Shown in pieces: positions 1 to 8,710 of a DNA stretch of 64,000 nt. The notes beneath the pieces are model-generated. The model searched no databases and was not told where the DNA came from. It was given only the letters and a program-made list of their open reading frames with translations. A program made the position numbers and the translations under genes. The stretch comes from Tahibacter aquaticus (GTDB lineage: Bacteria > Pseudomonadota > Gammaproteobacteria > Xanthomonadales > Rhodanobacteraceae). The DNA is taken from contig NZ_SNZH01000011.1 of the NCBI RefSeq assembly GCF_004363655.1, forward strand, positions 62,001 to 126,000. The letters are read 5' to 3'. The first letter of the stretch is position 1. Each line of letters starts with the position of its first letter.

Positions 1-44
1 CGCTCGATGACGAAATCGGTATGTGTGCTCGGAATGTGCGTCAT
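1..44 (-). CDS. SRPBCC / AHSA1-like protein, 5' end only (partial)
   Basis: Only the first 14 codons are inside the window (MTHIPSTHTDFVIE then the edge). The ATG at 44-42 overlaps the TGA of the ArsR gene as ATGA, so the two are translationally coupled. The start resembles the FVIER-type opening of SRPBCC proteins of the activator-of-Hsp90-ATPase type, and ArsR-SRPBCC gene pairs are very common in Proteobacteria. The family call is therefore mainly from context; the sequence seen is too short to confirm it. It would be the third gene of the GST-ArsR operon. Confidence 0.6.
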   Translation of the reverse strand, partial: MTHIPSTHTDFVIE

Positions 45-388
45 CGCGCAGGCTTCCTGGTCTGTTGGGCGAGATAGAGTTCAAGACGATCGAACTGGCT
101 GTTCAGCAGCTTCCTGCGCCTGGCCACCCAGGCCTCCATCGCATCCAGCGCCTTGGGCTCGATCGTGTAGGTGCGCACGCGGCCAACCTTTTCCGAGACG
201 ACAAAGCCGCCCAGTTCCAGCACGGCCAGGTGCTTCACGGCGGACGGCAGTGCGATACCGAGCGGCCCTGCCAGGTCGGATACCGATGCCGGCCCGCGAC
301 TGAGGCGGTCCAGCATGCCGCGGCGATATTCGTCCGCCAGTGCAAAGAACAGGCGATCCAGCTGCGCCGATTCCGCCACGCGATTCAC
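41..388 (-). CDS. ArsR-family winged-helix transcriptional regulator
   Basis: A 115-residue DNA-binding repressor of the ArsR/SmtB type. The core reads LFFALADEYRRGMLDRL, then SVSDLAGPLGIALPSAVKHL as the helix-turn-helix, then the wing VVSEKVGRVRTYTI. No metal-binding Cys motif is visible, so it belongs to the non-metal ArsR subgroup often paired with SRPBCC proteins. I chose the GTG at 388-386 because it begins one base after the TGA of the upstream GST gene, indicating translational coupling; a longer frame starting at 472 would run inside that gene. It probably autoregulates through the palindrome at 1091-1110. Confidence 0.85.
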   Translation of the reverse strand: MNRVAESAQLDRLFFALADEYRRGMLDRLSRGPASVSDLAGPLGIALPSAVKHLAVLELGGFVVSEKVGRVRTYTIEPKALDAMEAWVARRRKLLNSQFDRLELYLAQQTRKPAR

Positions 389-389
389 T

Positions 390-1085
390 TCAGCTGTCCG
401 CCGGATCGAAGAAGCGTCGCGACAGGCCGGCACGGCCTGGATAGAACCTGAAATACGGCCGCGCGTTTTCAATGACAGCGGCCACCGCAGGATGGGTGAC
501 CAGGCGTTCGAAATAGGCCGACAGCTGCGCGTGCTCTGGCGGTACTGGCAGATAAGTCACGGCATAGAACAAGGCCGGCGCTGCGGTGCAATCGGCCATG
601 CTGAACGAGTCGCCGGCCAGCCATGTCCGCCGCTGCAGATGCCGGTCGATGATGGCGTAGCTGGTCGACAGGGTTTCGCGCGCACGCGCAACGCTGCGCG
701 GATCGCGCTCGGCTTCCGGCTTCAGCAGATCGGCAGTGAGCGCCTGCATCGGCGTCATCACGTACTGATCCAGCAGGCGGTCCCACAGACGCACGTCGAT
801 AGCCGCGTCCGCATCATCCGGAATGAGCTTTGCGTCGCGCTGCGAATGATGGCGCTGCAGGTGCTCGATGATGATGCTGGTCTCGGGAATCGCCCGCCCC
901 TGGTCCACGAGCAAAGGCATTTTTCCCAAAGGCCACAACGCCAGATGGGCGTCGCGCTCGGCCGGGTCGGCCAGATTGAGCAGGCGCTTGTCCACGTCCA
1001 CACCCAGCATGTCGATCGCGATCAGCACTTTCTGGCAGTGGGAGGAGAGTGGGTGGTAGTGCAAGGTGAGCGTCGTCATGGGCAT
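390..1085 (-). CDS. Glutathione S-transferase family protein
   Basis: A 231-residue cytosolic GST-fold protein. The N-terminal thioredoxin-like domain opens LTLHYHPLSSHCQKVLIA, with Ser/Cys in the usual catalytic neighbourhood, continues through the cis-Pro region GKMPLLVDQG and the glutathione-contacting ETSIIIEHL; an all-helical C-terminal domain follows with the WLAGDSFSMADCTAAP signature. Substrate is not predictable. The ATG at 1085 is preferred to the upstream ATG at 1136 because AAGGAAAG lies about seven bases before it. It is the first gene of a tight operon with the ArsR regulator and the SRPBCC gene, so it may belong to a xenobiotic response controlled by that repressor. Confidence 0.85.
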   Translation of the reverse strand: MPMTTLTLHYHPLSSHCQKVLIAIDMLGVDVDKRLLNLADPAERDAHLALWPLGKMPLLVDQGRAIPETSIIIEHLQRHHSQRDAKLIPDDADAAIDVRLWDRLLDQYVMTPMQALTADLLKPEAERDPRSVARARETLSTSYAIIDRHLQRRTWLAGDSFSMADCTAAPALFYAVTYLPVPPEHAQLSAYFERLVTHPAVAAVIENARPYFRFYPGRAGLSRRFFDPADS

Positions 1086-1090
1086 CCAAT

Positions 1091-1110
1091 ACTTTCCTTG
1101 AAAGGAAAGT
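1091..1110. promoter_or_regulatory. Palindromic operator candidate over the GST ribosome-binding site
   Basis: Two perfect 9-bp arms, ACTTTCCTT and AAGGAAAGT, separated by GA. The right arm read on the minus strand carries the Shine-Dalgarno sequence of the GST gene. Position and symmetry suggest autoregulation by the ArsR protein of the same operon, but binding is inferred. Confidence 0.6.
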
Positions 1111-1435
1111 GTCTGGCCATCGAAGCGGCAAGTCAAGCGTTGCGACCAGCACCAATACCGGGAAGCCGATCCGGTGGCCTGGTTGGCGGCGACACTAACG
1201 GCGGGTTAGCGATCCCTGCCCGGCAGAGCGGTGGCGGTCTTCTCGTCATCCGCAGCCAACCGCAACAGCAATGCCTGCGATCGCCCGGTATCCACCGCTG
1301 CGTCGCCGCCAGCCACCAGAGCGATGCGCCCGACTCCAGGAAAACGGGCCAGATCCGCCCCCGACCTCAACCCGTCACCATACGGCGCTATAGTAGGCCG
1401 GCAAGTCTTGCGCTCACGATTTTGGGGAATCGTCC
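1111..1435. other. Intergenic region between divergent GST operon and secreted nuclease gene
   Basis: About 325 bases without a convincing gene. A TATAGT hexamer near 1389 could be a -10 element for the rightward gene; no good -35 is seen. Nothing else is recognisable. Confidence 0.4.
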
Positions 1436-4400
1436 ATGCCGTCCACCGCTCTGCCGCGCCTTGTCCGCGCCTGGCTGCTGATCAGCCTGTTGTCCTGCCT
1501 GCCTTCGCTGGCTTTCGCCCAGTGCGTCAGCCTTACCACCCTCGGTTCGGCGGTCACACAGAACTTCGACACGCTGTCGAATACAGCCGGCTCGACCACG
1601 AACAACCTGACCATCACGGGCTGGTTCCTGACCGAAAGCGGCGGTGGCGCGCGGGACAACGAGCAGTACGGGGTGGATACCGGCGCCTCGACCACCGGCG
1701 ACATGTATAGCTATGGCGCCGCAGCGGCGACGGACCGCGCGCTGGGCCAACTGCGCAGCGGCACGCTGATTCCGCTGTTCGGCGCCTGTTTCACCAATAA
1801 CACCGGCTCGACGCTGGCCAGCCTGGCCGTGGCGTATACGGGCGAGGAATGGCGCCTGGGCACGGCGGCGCGCACCGACACGCTGGCGTTCGAGTACAGC
1901 ACCACCGCGACCGACCTGGTCACGGGCGCCTGGACTGGTGTCACGGCGCTGAATTTCGTCACGCCGGATACCGCGACTGCCGGCGCCAAGAACGGCAATG
2001 CCGCGGCCGACCGCACGGCACTGGCCAGCACCATCTCGGGGCTGAGCATTGCCAACGGCGCCTCCTTCTGGATTCGCTGGAACGATACCGACGCCAGCGG
2101 CGCCGACGACGGCCTGGCGGTCGACGATTTCTCGCTGACGCCGCAGGCGCCGATCGCACTGCCCAACCTGAGCATCAACGACGTCATTCTCAACGAAGGC
2201 AATGCGGGCACGACTTCGTTCACCTTTACCGTCAGCCTTTCCGCGCCGGCCGGCCCGGGCGGCGTCACCTTCGACATCGCTACCGCCGACGGCACTGCCG
2301 TCGCGCCGGGCGACTACGTGACCAAATCGCTGACCAGCCAGACTATCCCCGCCGGCAGCAGTACGTATTCCTTCACGGTGCTGGCCAACGGCGACACGAC
2401 GCCGGAAACCAACGAGACCTTCTTCGTCAACGTGACCGCGGCCACCGGTGCGACCGTCACTGACGGCCAGGGCCAGGGCACCCTCGTCAACGACGACGCG
2501 GCGCCCAACCTCACCATCAACGATGTGTCGCTCAACGAAGGCAATGCGGGCACGACGACGTTTACCTTCATCGCGAGCCTGTCGGCACCGGCGCCAGCCG
2601 GCGGCGTGACGTTCGATATCGCCACGGCCAACGGCACGGCAATCGCCCCGGGCGACTACACGGCGAGTTCGCTGACCGGCCAGACCATTCCGGCCGGCAG
2701 CAGCACGTATACTTTTTCCGTACTGGTGAACGGCGACATCACGCCGGAAAGCGACGAGACGTTTGTCGTCACCATCACCAATGCGACCAATGCCATCGTC
2801 ACCGACGGCCAGGGTCAGGGCAACATCGTCAACGACGACCTGTCGCGCATCCACGATGTGCAGGGCAACGGCGCGTCCACGCCGATTCCCGGCGCCACGG
2901 TGACAGTGCAAGGCATCGTCATCGGCAATTTCCAGGGCGCGGGCAGATTGCAGGGCTTTTTCCTGCAGGAAGCCGACGCGAATGCCGACGCGGATCCGGC
3001 CACGTCAGAAGGCATTTTCGTGTCGTGCGGCAGCTGCGCCACGCCGGTCGCCGAAGGGCAGGTCGTGCGCGCCACGGGCGTGGTTTCGGAAAGCAACAAC
3101 CTCACCCAGATCAGCGCGACCACGGCCGGCGCCGTTGTCGTGACCAACGCGGGCAACAACCTGGCCCAGGTCACGCCGACGACGATCGATCTGCCCGTGG
3201 TCGGCGCGATCGACGATTTCTACGAGTCGCGCGAAAGCATGCGCGTCACCTTCGTCGATACGCTCGCCGTCAGCGACTATTTCGAAATGGCGCGCTACGG
3301 CCAGCTGGTGCTGATGGAAGGCGGCCGGCCGCGCGCATTCACCGAGTTCGCCACGCCGAGCGTTGCCGGCTACACCGCCTACCTCGACAACCTGGCGCGC
3401 CGCCGCGTGCTGCTGGACGACGACAACAACGCGCAGGAGTCTTTCCTCACCCAGCCCAACGGCATGCAGTCCGTCTATCACCCGCGTGCCAACGGCGGTT
3501 TCTCGTTCGGCACGCAGGGTACGGATTTCTTCCGCGGCGGCGACCTGGTCAACGGCCTGACCGGCGTGCTGGATTTTTCCGACCCCGCCGGTGCCGCGTC
3601 GCCGAGCTGGCGCGTACGCCCCGTTGCCGCAACACCGCCGACGTTTACCGTTGCCAATCCGCGCCCGGCCACACCGCCGGCCGTCGGCGGCGCGATCAAG
3701 GTCACCGGCCTCAACCTGCTGAACTACTTCACCACCATCGATACCACGGCCAGCAGCAGCGCCGGCCCCTGCGGCCCGGGCGGTACGCTGGACTGCCGCG
3801 GTGCCGACAGCGTGGCCGAGCTGAACCGCCAGCGCGAGCGTGCCTCGGTCGTGATCTGCAGCCTCAACGCCGATGTCGCGGCGCTGATCGAGCTGGAGAA
3901 CACCACCCCCAGCGCCACCATCACCGACCTGCTCGGCGCGATCAACGCGCGCTGCGGCGGCGCGCATCCGTATGCCTTCGCCAATACCGGCGGCACGCTG
4001 GGCACGGATGCGATCCGCGTGCAGCCGATCTACCGCACGGGCATTGTCTCCCCGGTAGGTTCGCCACTGAGCGATCTCGACCCGGTGCATAACCGCCCGC
4101 CGACGGCACAGACTTTCGACGTGGTCGACGCGACCAATGCGGCCTTCGGCCAGCGCTTTACCGTCATCGCCAACCACTTGCGCGCCAAGAGCTGCAGCGG
4201 TGCGACCGGCGGCGACGCAGACACCGGCGATGGCCAGAGTTGCTTTACCGCCGCACGCACCGCACAGGCCACGCGTCTGCTCAGCTGGATCAGCAGCACG
4301 GTCATACCCGCCGCCGGCGATCCGGATGTGCTGCTGCTCGGCGACTTCAACGCCTATGCGCAGGAAACGCCGATCGCGACGATTGTGGCCGGCGGCTATA

Positions 4401-6295
4401 CCGATCTGGAAACCGCGTTCGAAGGCCCGGCCGCGTATTCCTACGTGTTCGGTGGCGCGCTCGGTCATCTCGACTATGCGTTTGCCTCGGCCTCGCTCAA
4501 CAGCCAGGTGATCGGCGCGAGCGCCTGGCACATCAACGCCGACGAAGTGCCGCTGCTCGACTACAACGACGAAGTGGCCGACGTGGGCGAATCGGCCTTC
4601 GAGGAAAAACCCGACGGTTCGGCCCTGGTGCCGCCGCGCGTGGTGTTCCAGCCCGCATCGCCCTACCGCGCGTCGGACCACGATCCGGTGCTGGTCGGCC
4701 TGTTCGCGGTATCCGACCTGGCCGTCACCCTGACCGACTCGCCCGACCCCGTCGTTGCCGGCAACAACCTCACGTATACGATTACCGTAAGCAACAATGG
4801 ACCGGATGCGGCAACCGCCGCGAGCTGGAGCCTTTCGCTGCCACCGGGCCGCAGCTTCGTCTCGCTGCCGGCCGTGGCCGGCTGGACGTGCACCACGCCA
4901 GCGGTCGGCAGCGGCGGCACAGTCAGTTGCAGCAATCCAGGCTTCAGCGTCGGCAGCGGCGTGTTCACGCTGACGGCGGCGGTGGACCCGTCCATTGCCG
5001 CGGGCACGGTACTGACGGCCACCGCGACAGTGACCTCGGCCAGCGGCGATCCCACACCCGGAAACAACAGCGCCACCGCAACGACGACCGTCGGCACCTC
5101 GGCCGACCTCGGCGTGACCAACAGCGCCGCGCCGGCAACGGCGATCAGCGGCCAGGCCATCACCTACACCATCACCGCGAGCAACGCCGGCCCCAGCGAC
5201 GCGGCCGGCGTGTCGCTGAGCAATCCCCTCCCGGCCAATACCACCTTCGCCTCGCTGGCTGCGCCGGGCGGCTGGAGCTGCACCACGCCAGCGGTCGGCG
5301 CGACGGGCACGGTGTCTTGTACTGCCGCGAGCCTCGCTGTCACGTCGGCGGTGTTTACCCTGGTGGTGACCGTGGATGCGGGCACGACCGCGGCGAACAT
5401 CACCGATACTGCCACTGTGTCGTCAGCGACCAGCGACCCGAACCCGGGCAACGAATCGGCCACGGCAACAACACCGTTGTCGGCGGAAGCGGACCTCAGC
5501 GTCACCCATGTCGCCACCCCGCTCTCTGGCCCGGACCTCGCGCCGGGCGAGAGCATCCAGTACGCGATGACGGTGACCAACGTAGGACCGAGCAGCGCCG
5601 CCCTGGTGACCCTGTCCAACATCATGCCGCCGCAGACGACACTGAACTCCCTGACCGCGCCGCCGGGCTGGAGCTGCACCACGCCTGCCCTGGGCAGCAA
5701 CGGCACTATCAGCTGCACCCGGCCCACCCTGGCGCCGGGGTCGTCGACGATTACCTTCGTCGTCCTGCTGGATGCGGGCTACCTGGGCAGTACGGTCGTC
5801 GACACGGCGAGCGTCACCTCCGCCACCACCGATCCGGCTCCCGGCAACGAGACACAGACGGCGACCACGCCAGTGCTGGCGTCGGCCGACCTGGCCGTCA
5901 GCAATACCGCCTCGACACCGACGGCGATCAACGGCCAGCCCATCACCTATACCGTGACGGTGACCAACAATGGCCCCAGCAACGCCGCCACGGTGGCGAT
6001 GAACAATCCGATTCCGGCCAATACCACCTTCACCGCCGCAACCACGCCGCCGGGCTGGAACTGCACCCTGCCGGCGGCCGGCGGCACCGGCACCGTGGCC
6101 TGCGCCAACGCCAGCCTGGCGCCGGGCTCCGCGGTGTTCAGCATCACCGTCACCGTGAACCCCGGCGCGCCGGTCACCATGATCGTCGATACGGCAACCG
6201 TCAGTTCGGCGACGGGCGACCCGGCCACGGGCAATGAATCGGCCACGGCGACGACATCGACGCCGGTGTCGTTGCAGTCGTTCGAGGTGGATTGA
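1436..6295 (+). CDS. Secreted modular nuclease: Calx-beta x2, ExeM/NucH-type endonuclease/exonuclease/phosphatase, DUF11 x4
   Basis: A 1619-residue exported protein. Signal peptide about 1-28 ending AFA. Residues 29-240 are an N-terminal beta domain; about 241-356 and 357-471 are two near-identical Calx-beta modules (each with SINDV/TINDV and LNEGNAGTT). About 475-700 resembles the OB-fold region of ExeM-type extracellular nucleases (HDVQGNG, GFFLQE). About 750-1090 is the metal-dependent EEP nuclease domain, with IELEN, LLGDFNAY, LDYAF and the C-terminal SDHDPV catalytic motif. Four roughly 128-residue DUF11 repeats follow to about 1605, each with a WxCTxP and TATVSSATxDP core. The tail ends LQSFEVD. 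The likely role is extracellular DNA degradation for nutrient use or matrix turnover. GGGGAA precedes the ATG by about six bases. Confidence 0.85.
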   Translation: MPSTALPRLVRAWLLISLLSCLPSLAFAQCVSLTTLGSAVTQNFDTLSNTAGSTTNNLTITGWFLTESGGGARDNEQYGVDTGASTTGDMYSYGAAAATDRALGQLRSGTLIPLFGACFTNNTGSTLASLAVAYTGEEWRLGTAARTDTLAFEYSTTATDLVTGAWTGVTALNFVTPDTATAGAKNGNAAADRTALASTISGLSIANGASFWIRWNDTDASGADDGLAVDDFSLTPQAPIALPNLSINDVILNEGNAGTTSFTFTVSLSAPAGPGGVTFDIATADGTAVAPGDYVTKSLTSQTIPAGSSTYSFTVLANGDTTPETNETFFVNVTAATGATVTDGQGQGTLVNDDAAPNLTINDVSLNEGNAGTTTFTFIASLSAPAPAGGVTFDIATANGTAIAPGDYTASSLTGQTIPAGSSTYTFSVLVNGDITPESDETFVVTITNATNAIVTDGQGQGNIVNDDLSRIHDVQGNGASTPIPGATVTVQGIVIGNFQGAGRLQGFFLQEADANADADPATSEGIFVSCGSCATPVAEGQVVRATGVVSESNNLTQISATTAGAVVVTNAGNNLAQVTPTTIDLPVVGAIDDFYESRESMRVTFVDTLAVSDYFEMARYGQLVLMEGGRPRAFTEFATPSVAGYTAYLDNLARRRVLLDDDNNAQESFLTQPNGMQSVYHPRANGGFSFGTQGTDFFRGGDLVNGLTGVLDFSDPAGAASPSWRVRPVAATPPTFTVANPRPATPPAVGGAIKVTGLNLLNYFTTIDTTASSSAGPCGPGGTLDCRGADSVAELNRQRERASVVICSLNADVAALIELENTTPSATITDLLGAINARCGGAHPYAFANTGGTLGTDAIRVQPIYRTGIVSPVGSPLSDLDPVHNRPPTAQTFDVVDATNAAFGQRFTVIANHLRAKSCSGATGGDADTGDGQSCFTAARTAQATRLLSWISSTVIPAAGDPDVLLLGDFNAYAQETPIATIVAGGYTDLETAFEGPAAYSYVFGGALGHLDYAFASASLNSQVIGASAWHINADEVPLLDYNDEVADVGESAFEEKPDGSALVPPRVVFQPASPYRASDHDPVLVGLFAVSDLAVTLTDSPDPVVAGNNLTYTITVSNNGPDAATAASWSLSLPPGRSFVSLPAVAGWTCTTPAVGSGGTVSCSNPGFSVGSGVFTLTAAVDPSIAAGTVLTATATVTSASGDPTPGNNSATATTTVGTSADLGVTNSAAPATAISGQAITYTITASNAGPSDAAGVSLSNPLPANTTFASLAAPGGWSCTTPAVGATGTVSCTAASLAVTSAVFTLVVTVDAGTTAANITDTATVSSATSDPNPGNESATATTPLSAEADLSVTHVATPLSGPDLAPGESIQYAMTVTNVGPSSAALVTLSNIMPPQTTLNSLTAPPGWSCTTPALGSNGTISCTRPTLAPGSSTITFVVLLDAGYLGSTVVDTASVTSATTDPAPGNETQTATTPVLASADLAVSNTASTPTAINGQPITYTVTVTNNGPSNAATVAMNNPIPANTTFTAATTPPGWNCTLPAAGGTGTVACANASLAPGSAVFSITVTVNPGAPVTMIVDTATVSSATGDPATGNESATATTSTPVSLQSFEVD

Positions 6296-6573
6296 GTACT
6301 GAAGCGGCTATACGCGGGGTGCCTGCTTCGGCAGGCATTTCGCCCTGTCCATCGACGCAGCTCGCGCACGTTTGCACCGATCAGGCGTGCAGCATCCAAG
6401 CAGGAATACAAACCCACGCCGAATGCGGCCCTGGAAACTTCTGCCACCATCCGTTGCCTGCCCGCTGAAACGATTCTGCGCGTTGGTCAGATACGCGGTG
6501 GCCATCGTAGCTAGGTCCGGCTTGCGGTCGTAAACAGCAGGCAATCCGCCGTTTCCTACGCCGCGGTATGGCA

Positions 6574-6948
6574 CTACTTCACCAGCTCCACCTCCACTGC
6601 CGCGCCTGCCGCCAACCTTCGCGCGCTCTCCAGCGACTTCACCTTGAAAAAGGTACTTGTCAACTCGGTGCCGCTGGACGGCGGCAGCTGGTCGCGGTCG
6701 GGTCCGGCGTTGACGATGGCGACGATCTTGCGCACGCCCAGGAACTGCATCGCCACGGGCCGGCCGTCCAGGGCGGCCAGGTTGTCGTCGCTGCCCGTGT
6801 ATTCCTCGGCCAGTCGCAGCGCTGCACTGCTCGCCGCGTCGCGGTCGGCGGCCTGCAGCAGGAACACGTCTTCGCAGACGTAGATTTCGCCGGCCGGTGC
6901 TTCGCGCGGATGGATGGCAAAGGCGAGATGGGCGGTATACCAGGTCAT
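6574..6948 (-). CDS. DUF4288 domain protein
   Basis: A 124-residue protein that begins WYTAHLAFAI, continues VCEDVFLLQAADRDAASSAALRLAEEY, and contains QFLGVRKIVAI and GTELTSTFFKVKS. This order, a short beta strand, an alpha-beta core and the T-E-L/F-x-xF strand, is the pattern of DUF4288 proteins, which have no established function. No signal peptide or membrane segment. CGGAAAA lies just upstream of the ATG. It sits alone between two rightward genes for secreted proteins. The family assignment is fairly firm; the function is unknown. Confidence 0.7.
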   Translation of the reverse strand: MTWYTAHLAFAIHPREAPAGEIYVCEDVFLLQAADRDAASSAALRLAEEYTGSDDNLAALDGRPVAMQFLGVRKIVAIVNAGPDRDQLPPSSGTELTSTFFKVKSLESARRLAAGAAVEVELVK

Positions 6949-7167
6949 AACGTTTTCCGAACCAAGGGCAGCGATGCAGGCAGCTGCTCGCTACTGCGGT
7001 GGACGCGCCAGCAGCGGCAAAACCCCCAAGCACTTAGGCCATTGCTGACGAAAAGCTGTAGCGATCGATGATCCCTGTACAGCCGCGCTTACGTACGTAC
7101 CTGCACAGGCCCGCTCCGGTGCAGGGCCTGCCCAGGGAAAAGCGCCGGCTGTCTGAGGGGGTGAGTC

Positions 7168-8043
7168 ATGGCCATGCGTTTTCCTGTCGTCGCGCGCGCG
7201 TTCGGCGCGCTGTTGCTGCTGCTGTTGCTGCTGCTGTTCGCGCTGCCCGCGCCGGCCGCGGTGATCTGGGCCCAGGGCGGTGCCCTGGTCGCCTGCTATC
7301 CGGGCAATCAGGAGGACCTGAGTTCGGCCGGCTGCCCGTGCGCCAGCAACAACGAATGCCGCACCACCTGCTCGCTGCAGACCGGCACCTGCGCCAGTGT
7401 CACCGGCGCCGCCGTGTGTGCGAGCGGCAATACCATCAACGCCAGCGTGAACGGCTGCGCCTGCAGCAACGACAACGAGTGCGTCGGCAACTGCAACCAG
7501 ACCACCCATACCTGCGGCGGCGTGACCAATGCGCCGGTGTGTTCGATCGGCAATGGTGTGAAAGCCAGTACGAACGGCTGCCCCTGCGCGTCCAGCAACG
7601 AATGCCAGGGCAGCTGCGTGGCCTCGACCGATACCTGTGGCGGCGTGGTCGGCGCGGTCGACGACAATCAGCCCGCCATCGCCGGCACAGCGGCCAGTGC
7701 AGTGATCGCGCTCGGTACGGCAATGACGGATACGGCGACGCTGAGCAGCGGCATCCTCGCACCCGATGGCAGCATCGGCTTCGAACTGTACGGACCCAGT
7801 CAAGCGACCTGCATCGGCGCGCCGGTGTTTACCGCGTCGGCGAATGTGGCCGGCAATGGCAACTATGTCTCGGCCGCGTTCATGCCCATCCAGCCCGGCT
7901 ACTACCGCTGGGTAGCGCGCTACAGCGGCGATGCCTACAACCTGACCGCGGCCACCACCTGCAGCGACGCTAGCCAGCGGGTGCTGGTGCAGGTGCTGGA
8001 CCGCATCTTCTTCAACGGCTTCGAATTGCCGCCGCCGCAGTAA
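7168..8043 (+). CDS. Secreted Cys-rich repeat protein with C-terminal IFFNGFE tail
   Basis: A 291-residue exported protein of unknown function. The signal peptide has an eleven-residue run of Leu/Phe and ends near PAPA. Three Cys-rich repeats start at residues 55, 96 and 137, an exact 41-residue period; each follows G-C-x-C-x3-N-E-C-x3-C with further Cys downstream. Residues about 170-275 form a beta-rich domain (YYRWVARYSGDAYN) like immunoglobulin-fold repeats. The end DRIFFNGFELPPPQ resembles the IF-x-x-GFE tail seen at the C-terminus of many secreted proteins of Xanthomonadales, possibly a sorting signal. The repeated CTG codons in the signal peptide make it a candidate for slippage. No close functional analogue recognised. 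Confidence 0.8.
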   Translation: MAMRFPVVARAFGALLLLLLLLLFALPAPAAVIWAQGGALVACYPGNQEDLSSAGCPCASNNECRTTCSLQTGTCASVTGAAVCASGNTINASVNGCACSNDNECVGNCNQTTHTCGGVTNAPVCSIGNGVKASTNGCPCASSNECQGSCVASTDTCGGVVGAVDDNQPAIAGTAASAVIALGTAMTDTATLSSGILAPDGSIGFELYGPSQATCIGAPVFTASANVAGNGNYVSAAFMPIQPGYYRWVARYSGDAYNLTAATTCSDASQRVLVQVLDRIFFNGFELPPPQ

Positions 8044-8069
8044 GCCACTGTCTTCACCACCGCACCGAT

Positions 8070-8095
8070 GGCGGCGAGCGCAGCGGCTCGCCGCC
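8070..8095. terminator. Hairpin between convergent genes
   Basis: Perfect 10-bp stem GGCGGCGAGC / GCTCGCCGCC with a six-base loop, 27 bases after the stop of the Cys-rich protein and 11 bases before the end of the convergent NIPSNAP gene. There is no T-tract, so it may be a weak or Rho-assisted terminator. Confidence 0.5.
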
Positions 8096-8105
8096 GCTGC
8101 CGCGC

Positions 8106-8447
8106 CTATGCGGCGGCGTTGTTGCGGCGCAGGTCTTCCACCGCGTCGGCACTCAGCCACAACACGGTATTGAGGAAGCTGGCGATATACCCAAGCACCT
8201 GCGCACGCGGCCCCTGTACCCAGGTGGCCGAGCCATAGAACGCGTTCTGCTGCATCTGCAAGTCGGCCAGGCTGGCATAGGCGCGCACGAGGAAATAGCA
8301 GTCGGGCTCGTGCGGCGAGGGGCCGAAGGCGACGACGTCCATCGCCGGTGCGAGCAGGGGCATCACCTCGCCGACAACTACATTGTGGAAATCAGCCAAT
8401 GTGCCGGGCTTGAGCCGGTACGCACGGATTTCGATCAGACGCTTCAT
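8106..8447 (-). CDS. NIPSNAP family protein
   Basis: A 113-residue ferredoxin-like-fold protein. It opens MKRLIEIRAYRLKPGTLADFH and contains VVAFGPSPHEPDCYFLVRAYASLADLQMQQNAFY, the typical NIPSNAP core in which a dimeric alpha-beta barrel is built. The function of bacterial members is mostly unknown. The start at 8447 is chosen over an upstream in-frame ATG at 8729 because GAGGC precedes it and the extra sequence would run into the divergent katB gene. It shares the intergenic region containing the OxyR-like site with katB, so co-regulation is possible but unproven. Confidence 0.8.
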   Translation of the reverse strand: MKRLIEIRAYRLKPGTLADFHNVVVGEVMPLLAPAMDVVAFGPSPHEPDCYFLVRAYASLADLQMQQNAFYGSATWVQGPRAQVLGYIASFLNTVLWLSADAVEDLRRNNAAA

Positions 8448-8597
8448 GGCAGGCCTCGCTGGTAGCGCCGCGGCGGCGGTCTGCACCGACAGTGCCACGC
8501 TCAGGGCCGCGCAACCAGGGCTGCGCCTGCGGTGCCGCAGCGCTGCAACAAGTGGCATTTCCGTACTTGTCCGGATTGCTTCGCGCCGCCATCGACT

Positions 8598-8634
8598 ATA
8601 GGCAGCGACTATAGAGTTGATCGTATCAATCGAT
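8598..8634. promoter_or_regulatory. OxyR-type tetrapartite binding site candidate
   Basis: Four half-sites with exact seven-base spacing: ATAG (8598-8601), CTAT (8609-8612), ATCG (8620-8623), CGAT (8631-8634). This matches the ATAG-N7-CTAT-N7-ATAG-N7-CTAT layout of OxyR sites with one mismatch in each of the last two half-sites. It lies about 76 bases upstream of the katB start. Confidence 0.65.
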
Positions 8635-8710
8635 TTCCCCGATACCCAGGCGCGCCTGATACTCGGCCCCGGGAGAGCGGCAGTCCTCGTTCGATAGCAG
8701 AGGCATGCCA

